From Halieaceae bacterium UBA4438 (GTDB taxonomy: Bacteria > Pseudomonadota > Gammaproteobacteria > Pseudomonadales > Halieaceae): DNA of 10,414 bases. A program made the translations under genes and the position numbers. How positions within the stretch are numbered: position 1 is the first letter of the stretch; the number at the start of each line of letters is the position of its first letter. The notes beneath the pieces are model-generated. The model worked only from the letters and a program-made list of their open reading frames with translations. It did not search any database and had not been told where the DNA came from. The stretch is taken from contig DGPO01000104.1 in NCBI GenBank assembly GCA_002390485.1, forward strand, positions 53,422-63,835, written 5' to 3'. Shown piece by piece: positions 1-5,823 of the stretch.

Positions 1-329
1 TTCAGTCCGCTCACTTGTATCAGCACGGTGGCGTGGTTGATATACGTGGTCCGAATGCCCTGTGTGACGCGATCAGGAATCGCTGCGACTGCTGGATTTG
101 CGACGGATTCTGGCCATTCGGCTTCGCTCCAAAGGCTCTCCCACAAAAAGCGGCTTATATCGGCCAGTCCCTTGTCAGAGCCGTCGCGATTATAAAAGCG
201 CTTGCCGTCTGAGTGGTCGCTGAGGGGGTACTCCTGCTGACCGATCATCGTACAGGCGGACAGCACAGCAACCAGAGTCAGCGCCAGTGCTGTTATTAGA
301 CGCGGTTTTAAAGGGCTAAAAATAGTCAT
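1..329 (-). CDS. Lipoprotein of the MBL-fold metal-dependent hydrolase superfamily, N-terminal part (runs off the left edge)
   Basis: This reading frame is open from an ATG at 329-327 to the window edge, giving 109 residues. The N-terminus is a lipoprotein signal: Lys8 and Arg10, a hydrophobic run, then the lipobox Leu23-Ser-Ala-Cys26, so the mature protein should be lipid-anchored at Cys26. After a linker rich in Trp and Glu comes YINHATVLIQ near residues 97-106. That is the first beta-strand motif of the UlaG / NAPE-PLD-like branch of MBL hydrolases (COG2220), where this strand-turn precedes the HxHxDH metal site. The metal site itself lies outside the window, so activity cannot be judged. 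A GAGGGG stretch lies about 13 bases before the ATG, slightly far for a ribosome binding site. The gene is divergent from galactokinase. Family assignment rests on one motif plus the lipoprotein architecture; the substrate is unknown. Confidence 0.7.
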   Translation of the reverse strand, partial: MTIFSPLKPRLITALALTLVAVLSACTMIGQQEYPLSDHSDGKRFYNRDGSDKGLADISRFLWESLWSEAEWPESVANPAVAAIPDRVTQGIRTTYINHATVLIQVSGL

Positions 330-421
330 GTGCAATTTACGTTCCCCTCTAAAGAGGCGATCATTGTGTGTTGAGCTTGGGTATCCAGACTCTTCGACAG
401 AAGACGGTTGGTTTTAAAAAT

Positions 422-1582
422 ATGTTTGACTCGATTCGCGCAAGCTTTGCGTCGTTTTTTGGAAGTGATGAGGGGGTTGTCCTCGCCAGGGCACCGGGGC
501 GCGTCAATCTGATTGGTGAGTATACGGACTTCAACGCGGGTTTTGTGCTTCCTATGACTGTCGATCGCGGCGTTTATGTCGCGATCCGTCCCAGAACAGA
601 TCAACGGGTGTGCGTCGCGTCAGTCCGGTATCAAGAGCGTATCGAGTATGAGCTGGATCAAGTACCGAAGGTGGTGCCGGGTCACTGGTCCTGCTACGTC
701 CTTGGTGTGGTTGAAGAGCTTAGGAAATTAAATCTAGTGGCCTCTGGATTTGAGGCGGTTATTGACGGTGACTTAAATCTGGGCGCTGGCTTAAGTTCAT
801 CGGCGGCACTTGAGACGGCAACTGCGCTGGCCCTTAAGGCCGTGTTTGGTTTTGAAATGAATCGGATCGATGTCGCCACGCTGTGTCAGCGTGTCGAGCA
901 CCACTATGCTCACGTCATGTGCGGCATCATGGACCAATTTGCCAGTGGGCTCGGTCAGTCAGACCACGCCTTGCTGCTGGACTGCCGTTCCCTCTCGCAC
1001 GTTAGTATTCCACTGCAACTGGGTGATTACCGCGTGGTTATTATCTCGAGCGAGGTGAAGCGAGCACTCGCTTCGTCGGCTTACAACGAACGCCGGCAGC
1101 AGTGCGAGGAGGGTGTTGCCCTTTTTCAGCAACACGAGGCGTCGGTCAGGGCGCTTCGCGATGTGACGCAGGATCTGTTTGATGAGTATGGCGCCAATCT
1201 GTCGCCCACGGTTCGTCAACGCTGCCAACACGTAATCAGTGAAAATCAGCGCACCTTGGACGCATCTGCAGCGCTGCTTGCGTCGGATTTCGAGCGTTTT
1301 GGAGCGCTCATGACGGCCTCGCACGGTTCGTTACGGGACGACTTTGAGGTCAGTTGTGACGAGCTCGATTATTTGGTTGAGTTGGCCCTTGGGACCGAGG
1401 GCGTGCTGGGATCACGCATGACCGGCGCTGGGTTTGGAGGCTGTACAGTAACGCTCGCTCATAAAAATGGGCTGTCTGATTTGCGCGCCAAATTAAAGGC
1501 TTACGAAGCGCGTTTTTCCCTCACTCCAGAGATGTTTGTACTCGACCGTAACCTCGAAGCGGGTGTTGTGACCGATTACTGA
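422..1582 (+). CDS. galK: Galactokinase (GHMP kinase family)
   Basis: It phosphorylates alpha-D-galactose with ATP to galactose-1-phosphate in the cytoplasm, the first committed step of the Leloir pathway. The product is 386 residues, close to the roughly 380 usual for bacterial GalK. All three family motifs are present: motif 1, APGRVNLIGEYTDFN (residues 24-38, with Arg27, Glu33 and Asp36); the ATP loop LGAGLSSSAA (120-129); and motif 3, GAGFGG (335-340). The catalytic base is Asp171 in CGIMDQF. The frame stays open upstream to a GTG at 368, but I chose ATG 422 because MFDSIRASF matches the normal GalK N-terminus and length. No good ribosome binding site precedes either start. Motif 1 reads Glu-Tyr-Thr-Asp where galactokinases normally have Glu-His-Thr-Asp, a change in the sugar site. 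No galT, galE or transporter gene is adjacent in the window, so the gene stands alone here. Confidence 0.93.
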   Translation: MFDSIRASFASFFGSDEGVVLARAPGRVNLIGEYTDFNAGFVLPMTVDRGVYVAIRPRTDQRVCVASVRYQERIEYELDQVPKVVPGHWSCYVLGVVEELRKLNLVASGFEAVIDGDLNLGAGLSSSAALETATALALKAVFGFEMNRIDVATLCQRVEHHYAHVMCGIMDQFASGLGQSDHALLLDCRSLSHVSIPLQLGDYRVVIISSEVKRALASSAYNERRQQCEEGVALFQQHEASVRALRDVTQDLFDEYGANLSPTVRQRCQHVISENQRTLDASAALLASDFERFGALMTASHGSLRDDFEVSCDELDYLVELALGTEGVLGSRMTGAGFGGCTVTLAHKNGLSDLRAKLKAYEARFSLTPEMFVLDRNLEAGVVTDY

Positions 1583-1628
1583 GTCCGGATTTTGTATGCC
1601 AGTCACTCGGCAAAGGTTCAGAAAAGGG

Positions 1629-2696
1629 TTAGCTTGCGAGGCCGGGAATCTCACAAAAGATATCAGCCTCGACTTTGACGCTGACTGCGGCGTTCGCGTG
1701 AGCCCCGACACACCACGAGGGCATGACCATTGAGTAAAGCCCACTGCCGCCCGCTTGCAAAATTAAAATCTGGTCAGGGCTTCTGAAGGCCATGCGTCGC
1801 TGGGGATCGGGCCCTGCAAACTGCCCAAACAGCCGTTTCACTACATCACCTTCCACGAAGCAACGCTCATACAACGCTTGAGCAATGTCCTCTCGGGTAA
1901 GGCCCGCGGAATGTAAAATGGCGCTGTGTTCTGGGTTGAGTACGACAGTGGCATGTCCGCCGGTGAGGGTGCCGTTATTGCTGGGTGGGTTGGCTAAACC
2001 CATGGCTAAGAGTTCAAGCAGCGCTTTGTAGCTCTCGGGGTCATTGCCGTCGCCGGAGAAAATAACCGAGTGGGGCGCCTCTGCACCGAGAACCGTCACC
2101 ACGCTGTCATCTGGATCAAACCCACGCCCCACATGCAGTGGTGTGAATGGACTGTTTTCTTCATCTTCGGCCAGGCAGTAGGTGAATTTCCCAGGGTGGC
2201 CGAGGAGCGCCATGTCAGAGCTGCCCGGTTGTGCCTTACCAATATTGATCATCGTCAGTCGTAACGCACGGCCGATCGATGCATTGGCACGGTGACCTGG
2301 ACCTAAAGCCCCTGTACCCGACGCAATGGGTCCGCACGTGTGGCGGGCGGGCCCGTTAACGATGACCAGTGGTGCCGTGCAATGCGTGGTTGCTTGCATT
2401 TCCGTGAGGTCAAATACAGGATCTATGACCGCTTTTACAGCGGCGAGTACCACAGGCATGTAGTCAGGCAGACAGCCCGCCATGACGGCCGCAATGGCAA
2501 CGTTTTCGATCGTGGCAATGCCGTGGCCTGGGCCCATAGTGCCGAGCACCATGTCACTGTCCTGTCCCGACGCGAGGACCATACGCGACACGCGTTCCGC
2601 TGTCGGAATGACGACCGGCAGACCGTCGGTACAGCCGTTCCGATGCAGGTCTTCGAGTGCTTGTGCCTCATCGAGCGCCGATAGTATTTCAGTCAC
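1629..2696 (-). CDS. Conserved protein of unknown function, putative partner of the UGSC selenoprotein
   Basis: The product is 355 residues, with no signal peptide or clear membrane segment, so probably cytoplasmic. I recognise it as a family often found beside or linked to UGSC proteins (recalled, not searched). Conserved-looking blocks are NGCTDGLPVVIPT (20-32), AVMAGCLPDYMPVVLAAV (70-87), QATTHCTAPLVIVNGP (101-116), GALGPGHRANASIGRA (129-144), and the later HPGKFTYCLAEDEENSPF. Several blocks carry Cys (22, 75, 106, 121), which would suit a thiol- or selenol-linked role, but I see no catalytic motif of a known enzyme. I chose GTG 2696 as start: it overlaps the end of the selenoprotein gene by 8 bases (GTGACTGA) and has GAGG about 7 bases upstream. 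A TTG at 2708 would add four residues. The overlap implies translational coupling. From memory, the first block usually has Trp where this protein has Cys22. The gene is convergent with galK. Confidence 0.75.
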   Translation of the reverse strand: MTEILSALDEAQALEDLHRNGCTDGLPVVIPTAERVSRMVLASGQDSDMVLGTMGPGHGIATIENVAIAAVMAGCLPDYMPVVLAAVKAVIDPVFDLTEMQATTHCTAPLVIVNGPARHTCGPIASGTGALGPGHRANASIGRALRLTMINIGKAQPGSSDMALLGHPGKFTYCLAEDEENSPFTPLHVGRGFDPDDSVVTVLGAEAPHSVIFSGDGNDPESYKALLELLAMGLANPPSNNGTLTGGHATVVLNPEHSAILHSAGLTREDIAQALYERCFVEGDVVKRLFGQFAGPDPQRRMAFRSPDQILILQAGGSGLYSMVMPSWCVGAHANAAVSVKVEADIFCEIPGLAS

Positions 2697-3225
2697 TCTG
2701 AGCCTCAAGCGCAGAGAGAATGTTGCCTGCGATCGACTCGGCGACGCGAGTCAGATTCTCAGACCCTGTACCTGCTACCGGATGCGGTAACTCGACCCGA
2801 GGCACCGTAGTCATACCCAGAGACTGGGCCACAAAGTTGCCTTGTGACCAGAATTCTTCAGTCACCAGTGCTACTGAAGGAATGCCAAGTTTGGCGAGGT
2901 TAATGCCGTCACGCACGGTGCCGGTAGTGCAGGAGCCTCAGTGGCCGTAGGCCGCAATGACGCCCACACAATCGCCACCAATCTCACCCAATAGTTTTTC
3001 GGGCGCGGGAATCGTGGCATTGCCCTTGTTGTAGGTTTTCAGCGAGATACCCGGACGTAAACGACTCAGAGCGGCACCGACCTCATCAAGGAACTCAACA
3101 GAATCTGGAAAGCCATTGGCAAGTAGGCCGATGGTTGTTGTACTTGCGCCGTCGACTCTGACAGACAAGTCATAGGGTGTGTCTTCAATGCCGACAGATG
3201 CGTTTGGATTTAAATACTCAATCAT
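2689..3225 (-). CDS. UGSC-family selenoprotein, with Sec encoded by an internal UGA
   Basis: Read through the in-frame TGA at 2938-2940, this is one 178-residue protein with selenocysteine at position 96. The context is VIAAYGH-Sec-GSCTTGTVRDG, the U-G-S-C motif that names the family (known from marine metagenome selenoproteome work and with Cys-containing homologues). The N-terminal half (for example GLLANGFPDSVEFLDEVG, 33-50) and the C-terminal half (GIPSVALVTEEF) both belong to the same family, so the TGA is not a random nonsense mutation. The fold and chemistry are uncharacterised; a Sec96/Cys99 selenenylsulfide redox pair is a reasonable inference. There is no signal peptide, so it is probably cytoplasmic. 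ATG 3225 is chosen because the family-like sequence begins nearby and GAGGGG lies 7 bases upstream. The frame continues further upstream without family-like sequence. The gene ends in a second TGA and overlaps the next gene. Sec insertion needs selA, selB, selC and selD elsewhere in the genome. Confidence 0.87.
2909..2934 (-). promoter_or_regulatory. Candidate bacterial SECIS hairpin just 3' of the UGA
   Basis: On the minus strand, TGCAC (2931-2927) can pair with GTGCG (2916-2912, one U-G wobble) around a 10-base loop, TACCGGCACC. After one mismatch, two further pairs (2934-2933 with 2910-2909) extend the base of the stem. The loop carries GG at 2922-2921, about 16 bases after the UGA. Placement inside the coding region, directly after the codon, with a G-bearing apical loop, is what bacterial SelB-binding SECIS elements show. 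The stem is short, so this is only a candidate and no folding energy was computed. Confidence 0.45.
2938..2940 (-). other. Selenocysteine codon (UGA recoded) in the UGSC motif
   Basis: The codon reads TGA on the minus strand, between CAC (His95) and GGC TCC TGC (Gly-Ser-Cys). Because Gly-Ser-Cys follows immediately and both flanks belong to the same protein family, reading it as Sec is far more likely than as a stop. A normal gene caller would report two fragments, 2938-3330 and 2689-2916. Confidence 0.87.
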
Positions 3226-3226
3226 G

Positions 3227-3250
3227 CAGTAGCCCCTCGCGAGGGTACTG
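3227..3250. promoter_or_regulatory. Palindromic operator-like element in front of the selenoprotein operon
   Basis: On the plus strand, CAGTA (3227-3231), two unpaired bases (GC), the perfect 12-base palindrome CCCTCGCGAGGG (3234-3245), then TACTG (3246-3250) form a two-fold symmetric element. It spans from the end of the proposed -10 box of the selenoprotein promoter across the likely transcription start and the ribosome binding site, ending 1 base before the ATG. That is a typical place for a repressor site. If transcription starts further upstream, the same bases would fold in the mRNA and bury the GAGGGG ribosome binding site. Confidence 0.5.
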
Positions 3251-3279
3251 TTATCGCTAACAACCCCCTCACCTGTCAA
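3250..3279 (-). promoter_or_regulatory. Sigma70-type promoter of the UGSC operon
   Basis: On the minus strand a perfect -35 hexamer, TTGACA (3279-3274), is followed after 18 bases by GATAAC (3255-3250), which matches the -10 consensus at four of six positions. Transcription would start near 3242-3244, giving a leader of about 17-20 bases that contains the GAGGGG ribosome binding site of the ATG at 3225. The -35 match makes this the best promoter I see in the window. Confidence 0.6.
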
Positions 3280-3300
3280 GCCTGCACGATGGTTATTTGA

Positions 3301-3331
3301 TTGGCTCGAGGGTCCATTAGCCGCGTACACT
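3301..3331 (+). promoter_or_regulatory. Possible promoter of the aldo/keto reductase gene
   Basis: TTGGCT (3301-3306) and TACACT (3326-3331) resemble -35 and -10 hexamers but are 19 bases apart, longer than ideal. Transcription would begin near 3338, leaving a short leader with the GAGG ribosome binding site. Weak evidence. Confidence 0.25.
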
Positions 3332-3357
3332 ACACAGCCGTAAAGCGAGGTATCGAT

Positions 3358-4248
3358 ATGGAACGAATTCAGCTGGCAGAAGACCTTCAGTTTAGCCGTT
3401 TGGTTTATGGCCTGTGGCGTCTGGCTGATGATTCGAATACGTCGCTACGACACGTCGAGGCCAAGATTAATGCGGCGCTCGACCAGGGCATCACTACCTT
3501 TGATCAAGCGGATATCTACGGTGGCTACACCGCCGAGGGCGTGATGGGCGCGGCACTTAAGCAAAATCCTGCGCTTCGTCAGCGTATGGAAATTGTGACC
3601 AAGTGCGACATTGTGATCGATGCAGGCCGGCACTCAGGTACGCGCGTAAAGCACTACGACACCACCGAAAAGCATATTCAAGAGAGCGTTAATGCGTCGC
3701 TTTCGGAGATGGGCATAGCGCACATCGACGTCCTGTTGATCCATCGTCCAGACCCGATGATGGATCATCATGAAACGGGCGCTGCACTCGACGGCCTCGT
3801 CGATTCTGGCAAGGTTCGCGCCGTCGGCGCGTCTAACTTTAGGCCGTGGGATTGGAATCTGCTCCAGTCAGCCATGCGTCACCCCTTGGTGACGAATCAG
3901 ATTGAGCTCTCGCTTAAAACGATCGCCCCGTTCACCAACGGAGACCTCGCATTTCACCAGCAGCACGACCACGTGGTTATGGCGTGGTCGCCGCTGGGCG
4001 GTGGCGATCTCATGACGACGGATGGCGAACTGGGCAACCGTCTTGACAGCATTGCGGTGCGATACGGTGCGGACCGCGCCGCCGTGGCGACCGCCTTTTT
4101 GCTGGCGCACCCGGCGGAAATTACGCCCGTGTTGGGGACAAACAATCTCGAGCGTATTGGCCAGATCGCTGACGCCCTGACTATTGAAATCGATCGGCAA
4201 GATTGGTTCTGGCTCTATGAGGCGGCGCTAGGCCACGAAGTGCCGTAG
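3358..4248 (+). CDS. Aldo/keto reductase, YdhF-like
   Basis: A 296-residue cytoplasmic NAD(P)H-dependent oxidoreductase of the AKR superfamily, expected to reduce an aldehyde or ketone; the substrate is unknown. The complete catalytic tetrad is visible: Asp49 (TTFDQADIYGGY), Tyr54, Lys82 (VTKCD) and His129 (LLIHRPDP). Length, the HRPDPMMD stretch and the C-terminal EAALGHEVP closely resemble E. coli YdhF (about 298 residues), so this is the YdhF branch rather than a sugar-specific AKR. The cofactor-loop region near VLGTNNLERI (about 259-268) is present. I chose ATG 3358, which has GCGAGG about 8 bases upstream; the frame is open upstream to 3301 but that extension is not family-like. It is divergent from the UGSC operon, with 132 bases between the two starts, and convergent with the DUF2236 gene. 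Confidence 0.9.
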   Translation: MERIQLAEDLQFSRLVYGLWRLADDSNTSLRHVEAKINAALDQGITTFDQADIYGGYTAEGVMGAALKQNPALRQRMEIVTKCDIVIDAGRHSGTRVKHYDTTEKHIQESVNASLSEMGIAHIDVLLIHRPDPMMDHHETGAALDGLVDSGKVRAVGASNFRPWDWNLLQSAMRHPLVTNQIELSLKTIAPFTNGDLAFHQQHDHVVMAWSPLGGGDLMTTDGELGNRLDSIAVRYGADRAAVATAFLLAHPAEITPVLGTNNLERIGQIADALTIEIDRQDWFWLYEAALGHEVP

Positions 4249-4273
4249 CGATGGCGGCCGAACTAGTGATCAG

Positions 4274-4292
4274 AGCGGACCTGCAGTCCGTT
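4274..4292. terminator. Hairpin between convergent genes, possible bidirectional terminator
   Basis: AGCGGAC (4274-4280) pairs with GTCCGTT (4286-4292, including one G-U) around the loop CTGCA. It lies 25 bases after the aldo/keto reductase stop codon and 11 bases beyond the DUF2236 stop codon on the other strand. No T-run follows on either strand, so it is not a classic intrinsic terminator. Its place between two converging genes is the main argument. Confidence 0.35.
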
Positions 4293-4303
4293 CACAGTGA
4301 GTA

Positions 4304-5635
4304 TTATTTAGCCCCGACTAACTTGTAATTGCGGGCATCTGTGATGAAGTCGGCGTGACCGTAAAGCTTTAAAAGGCGCGCCAATTTTCGCGTCAGACGA
4401 CGGTCTAGCATCTCTGCAACCCCCGGAACTTTCATGCCCAGCGCGTAGAGGTTTGAGCTTGCGACGATGGTCGCCAGAGCACATGCCGTGGCGACTTTAT
4501 CGTGCGTTCCATACTGCACTCCCATGGCCTGGGCTCGTTCAACTTTTCCGTCGCAAAAATGCTGGATTAAGAAATATTTGGAGAACCCTCGCTCCATCCA
4601 GCGGTGGAAGCGCCCGGTCAAACTCGGGTCAGTAAACAGTTCTGCACGCATTGTCCCTCGTATGAGTTCGCCGCAGATCTCGTCATCGTAGGTCTCGCGC
4701 AGCGAGAGGGTGCGTGCGGTCATCAGATCAACGATTTCCTGAGGCGTCTCGCCCAAAAGGTCTTCGGGTAACCCGAGTAAAAAACAGCGGTAGCGCGCCA
4801 TTTCAACGCGTGCCCGCTCGGCAGCGGTGAAGTGACTTCGCCCGTTTGCGAGAAGCTTAAAAGACATCAGAAAAATACCGATAAGGCCTGCGGGCATTTG
4901 ATCAACCTGTGGAATGGGAATGCCATAGGTCGAGACGTCCCAATGACCGGTTCGCATAATATTAAAGCGCACCATTGAGTGCATGAGTCGAACTTTGGCC
5001 GCGGCCTTAAATCCCGGATTAAAACGCTCCATCGCCTTGGGCATGGTGGTTGCAGTAAAAAAGCTTGCTGTTTCAAACACGCGGCTGACCGATTTTTCAT
5101 CCGTCAGTGTTCCCGTCATGGTCATTGGGAGCGCGGTATATTTGTTCATAAATGTCGCGATAAATGCGCCGCGAATGGCAAAGGGTGAAATGGTCCCCAG
5201 TGGTATTCGCTCGTGTTTAGCGCCTTCCTCAACCAGCGACATATCGACCCAATCGGGTGTCGCCTCCATGGCATTTATAAACCTAACAAGCTCGATGGGT
5301 GCGTCTTCGACAGCGTCCACACCCTCGTCGCAGGCACGCTCTAACAGGGTGACCAGCGCCCTAAAACCGTATTCAGGGATCAGTGCCGCATAAGCATCGG
5401 CCACCTTGTCGCCCATCATGGTGTAATTCTTAATGCGGTCTATGAGCTCCGGGTTTTGAAGGACACGCACCGAGTAGTCTCGGTGACGTGAGGGGCGCAT
5501 CGATGCGATGTCAATGTCACCCGCATAGCGTTCTGGAAGTTGTGTGAAGTCGACACCGCCATAAATCGCTGGAATGAGGGCTTGCTGCTCGACAACGCTA
5601 GCACTAAACAGTGTTTCTCGCTGATGGTTCTCCAT
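4304..5635 (-). CDS. DUF2236 / MpaB-Lcp-type haem-dependent oxygenase family protein
   Basis: A 443-residue protein of the ER-bound-oxygenase/latex-clearing-protein family (DUF2236, PF09995). Characterised relatives are b-type cytochromes, for example Lcp, which cleaves rubber with O2, and fungal MpaB in mycophenolic acid synthesis. Visible family residues are Arg185 and Thr189 in SRVFETASFF, then His219 and Arg223 in KVRLMHSMVRF. These match Lcp Arg164, Thr168, the haem-ligand His198 and Arg202 with a constant offset of 21, so the haem pocket looks intact. Unlike secreted Lcp there is no signal peptide, so the protein is probably cytoplasmic and the substrate is unlikely to be a polymer. ATG 5635 begins right after a weak GCGAG site, and no better start is visible. 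The gene is convergent with the aldo/keto reductase and preceded by a structured 188-base gap. Substrate unknown. Confidence 0.82.
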   Translation of the reverse strand: MENHQRETLFSASVVEQQALIPAIYGGVDFTQLPERYAGDIDIASMRPSRHRDYSVRVLQNPELIDRIKNYTMMGDKVADAYAALIPEYGFRALVTLLERACDEGVDAVEDAPIELVRFINAMEATPDWVDMSLVEEGAKHERIPLGTISPFAIRGAFIATFMNKYTALPMTMTGTLTDEKSVSRVFETASFFTATTMPKAMERFNPGFKAAAKVRLMHSMVRFNIMRTGHWDVSTYGIPIPQVDQMPAGLIGIFLMSFKLLANGRSHFTAAERARVEMARYRCFLLGLPEDLLGETPQEIVDLMTARTLSLRETYDDEICGELIRGTMRAELFTDPSLTGRFHRWMERGFSKYFLIQHFCDGKVERAQAMGVQYGTHDKVATACALATIVASSNLYALGMKVPGVAEMLDRRLTRKLARLLKLYGHADFITDARNYKLVGAK

Positions 5636-5749
5636 GAACGCTCGCTGTTAATTCACTCAAGTGTCACGGAACCTTAGCGACTTAGCACCGCTCAGGGCAA
5701 TGGTTGGGCAAACCTTTCTACCGAGATCCTAATCCGCGCGGTACAGACT

Positions 5750-5763
5750 GTGATGATCATCAC
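5750..5763. repeat. Perfect 14-base palindrome (operator-like)
   Basis: GTGATGATCATCAC is fully symmetric and lies about 115 bases upstream of the DUF2236 start. Its right half is shared with the left arm of the hairpin at 5757-5788. It could be a regulator binding site; no regulator gene is in the window to match it. Confidence 0.45.
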
Positions 5764-5788
5764 GCCCCACAGGGGTGGGGCGCGATGA
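5757..5788. terminator. Strong 14-bp GC-rich hairpin in the gap between two minus-strand genes
   Basis: TCATCACGCCCCAC (5757-5770) and GTGGGGCGCGATGA (5775-5788) form a 14-bp stem with a 4-base loop. The only non-Watson-Crick position is a G-U pair if the RNA is copied from the minus strand, but an A-C mismatch if copied from the plus strand, which favours a minus-strand transcript. It lies 36 bases after the stop of the NTF2-like gene (5824-6291), so it may end that transcript or protect its 3' end. No U-run follows, so intrinsic termination is unproven. It could also be a lone REP-like element. Confidence 0.45.
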
Positions 5789-5823
5789 GTCCGGTCGACT
5801 AACGCGTTCTGCTCACATCACGT

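Noticed and set aside
959..1324. A 121-codon minus-strand open frame inside galK.
   Set aside because: It is wholly antisense to conserved galactokinase sequence and shows no recognisable protein features.
2938..2940. Reading the selenoprotein gene as a pseudogene broken by a nonsense codon.
   Set aside because: The codon is exactly at the family's U/C-G-S-C redox position, the frame and family-like sequence continue on both sides, and the start, ribosome binding site and downstream overlap are intact.
3868..4200. A 110-codon minus-strand open frame inside the aldo/keto reductase.
   Set aside because: It is antisense to conserved reductase sequence and no protein-like features were seen.
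4250..4292. Cluster of restriction-site-like words (GCGGCCG, ACTAGT, TGATCA, CTGCAG) resembling a cloning-vector polylinker.
   Set aside because: The NotI site is incomplete, order and spacing do not match a vector I know, and the bases lie in an ordinary gap between two intact convergent genes.
5781..5812. GATGAGTCC-containing stretch resembling a hammerhead ribozyme core.
   Set aside because: The conserved CUGAUGA is not complete (C replaces U) and there is no GAAA after stem II, so the catalytic core is missing.
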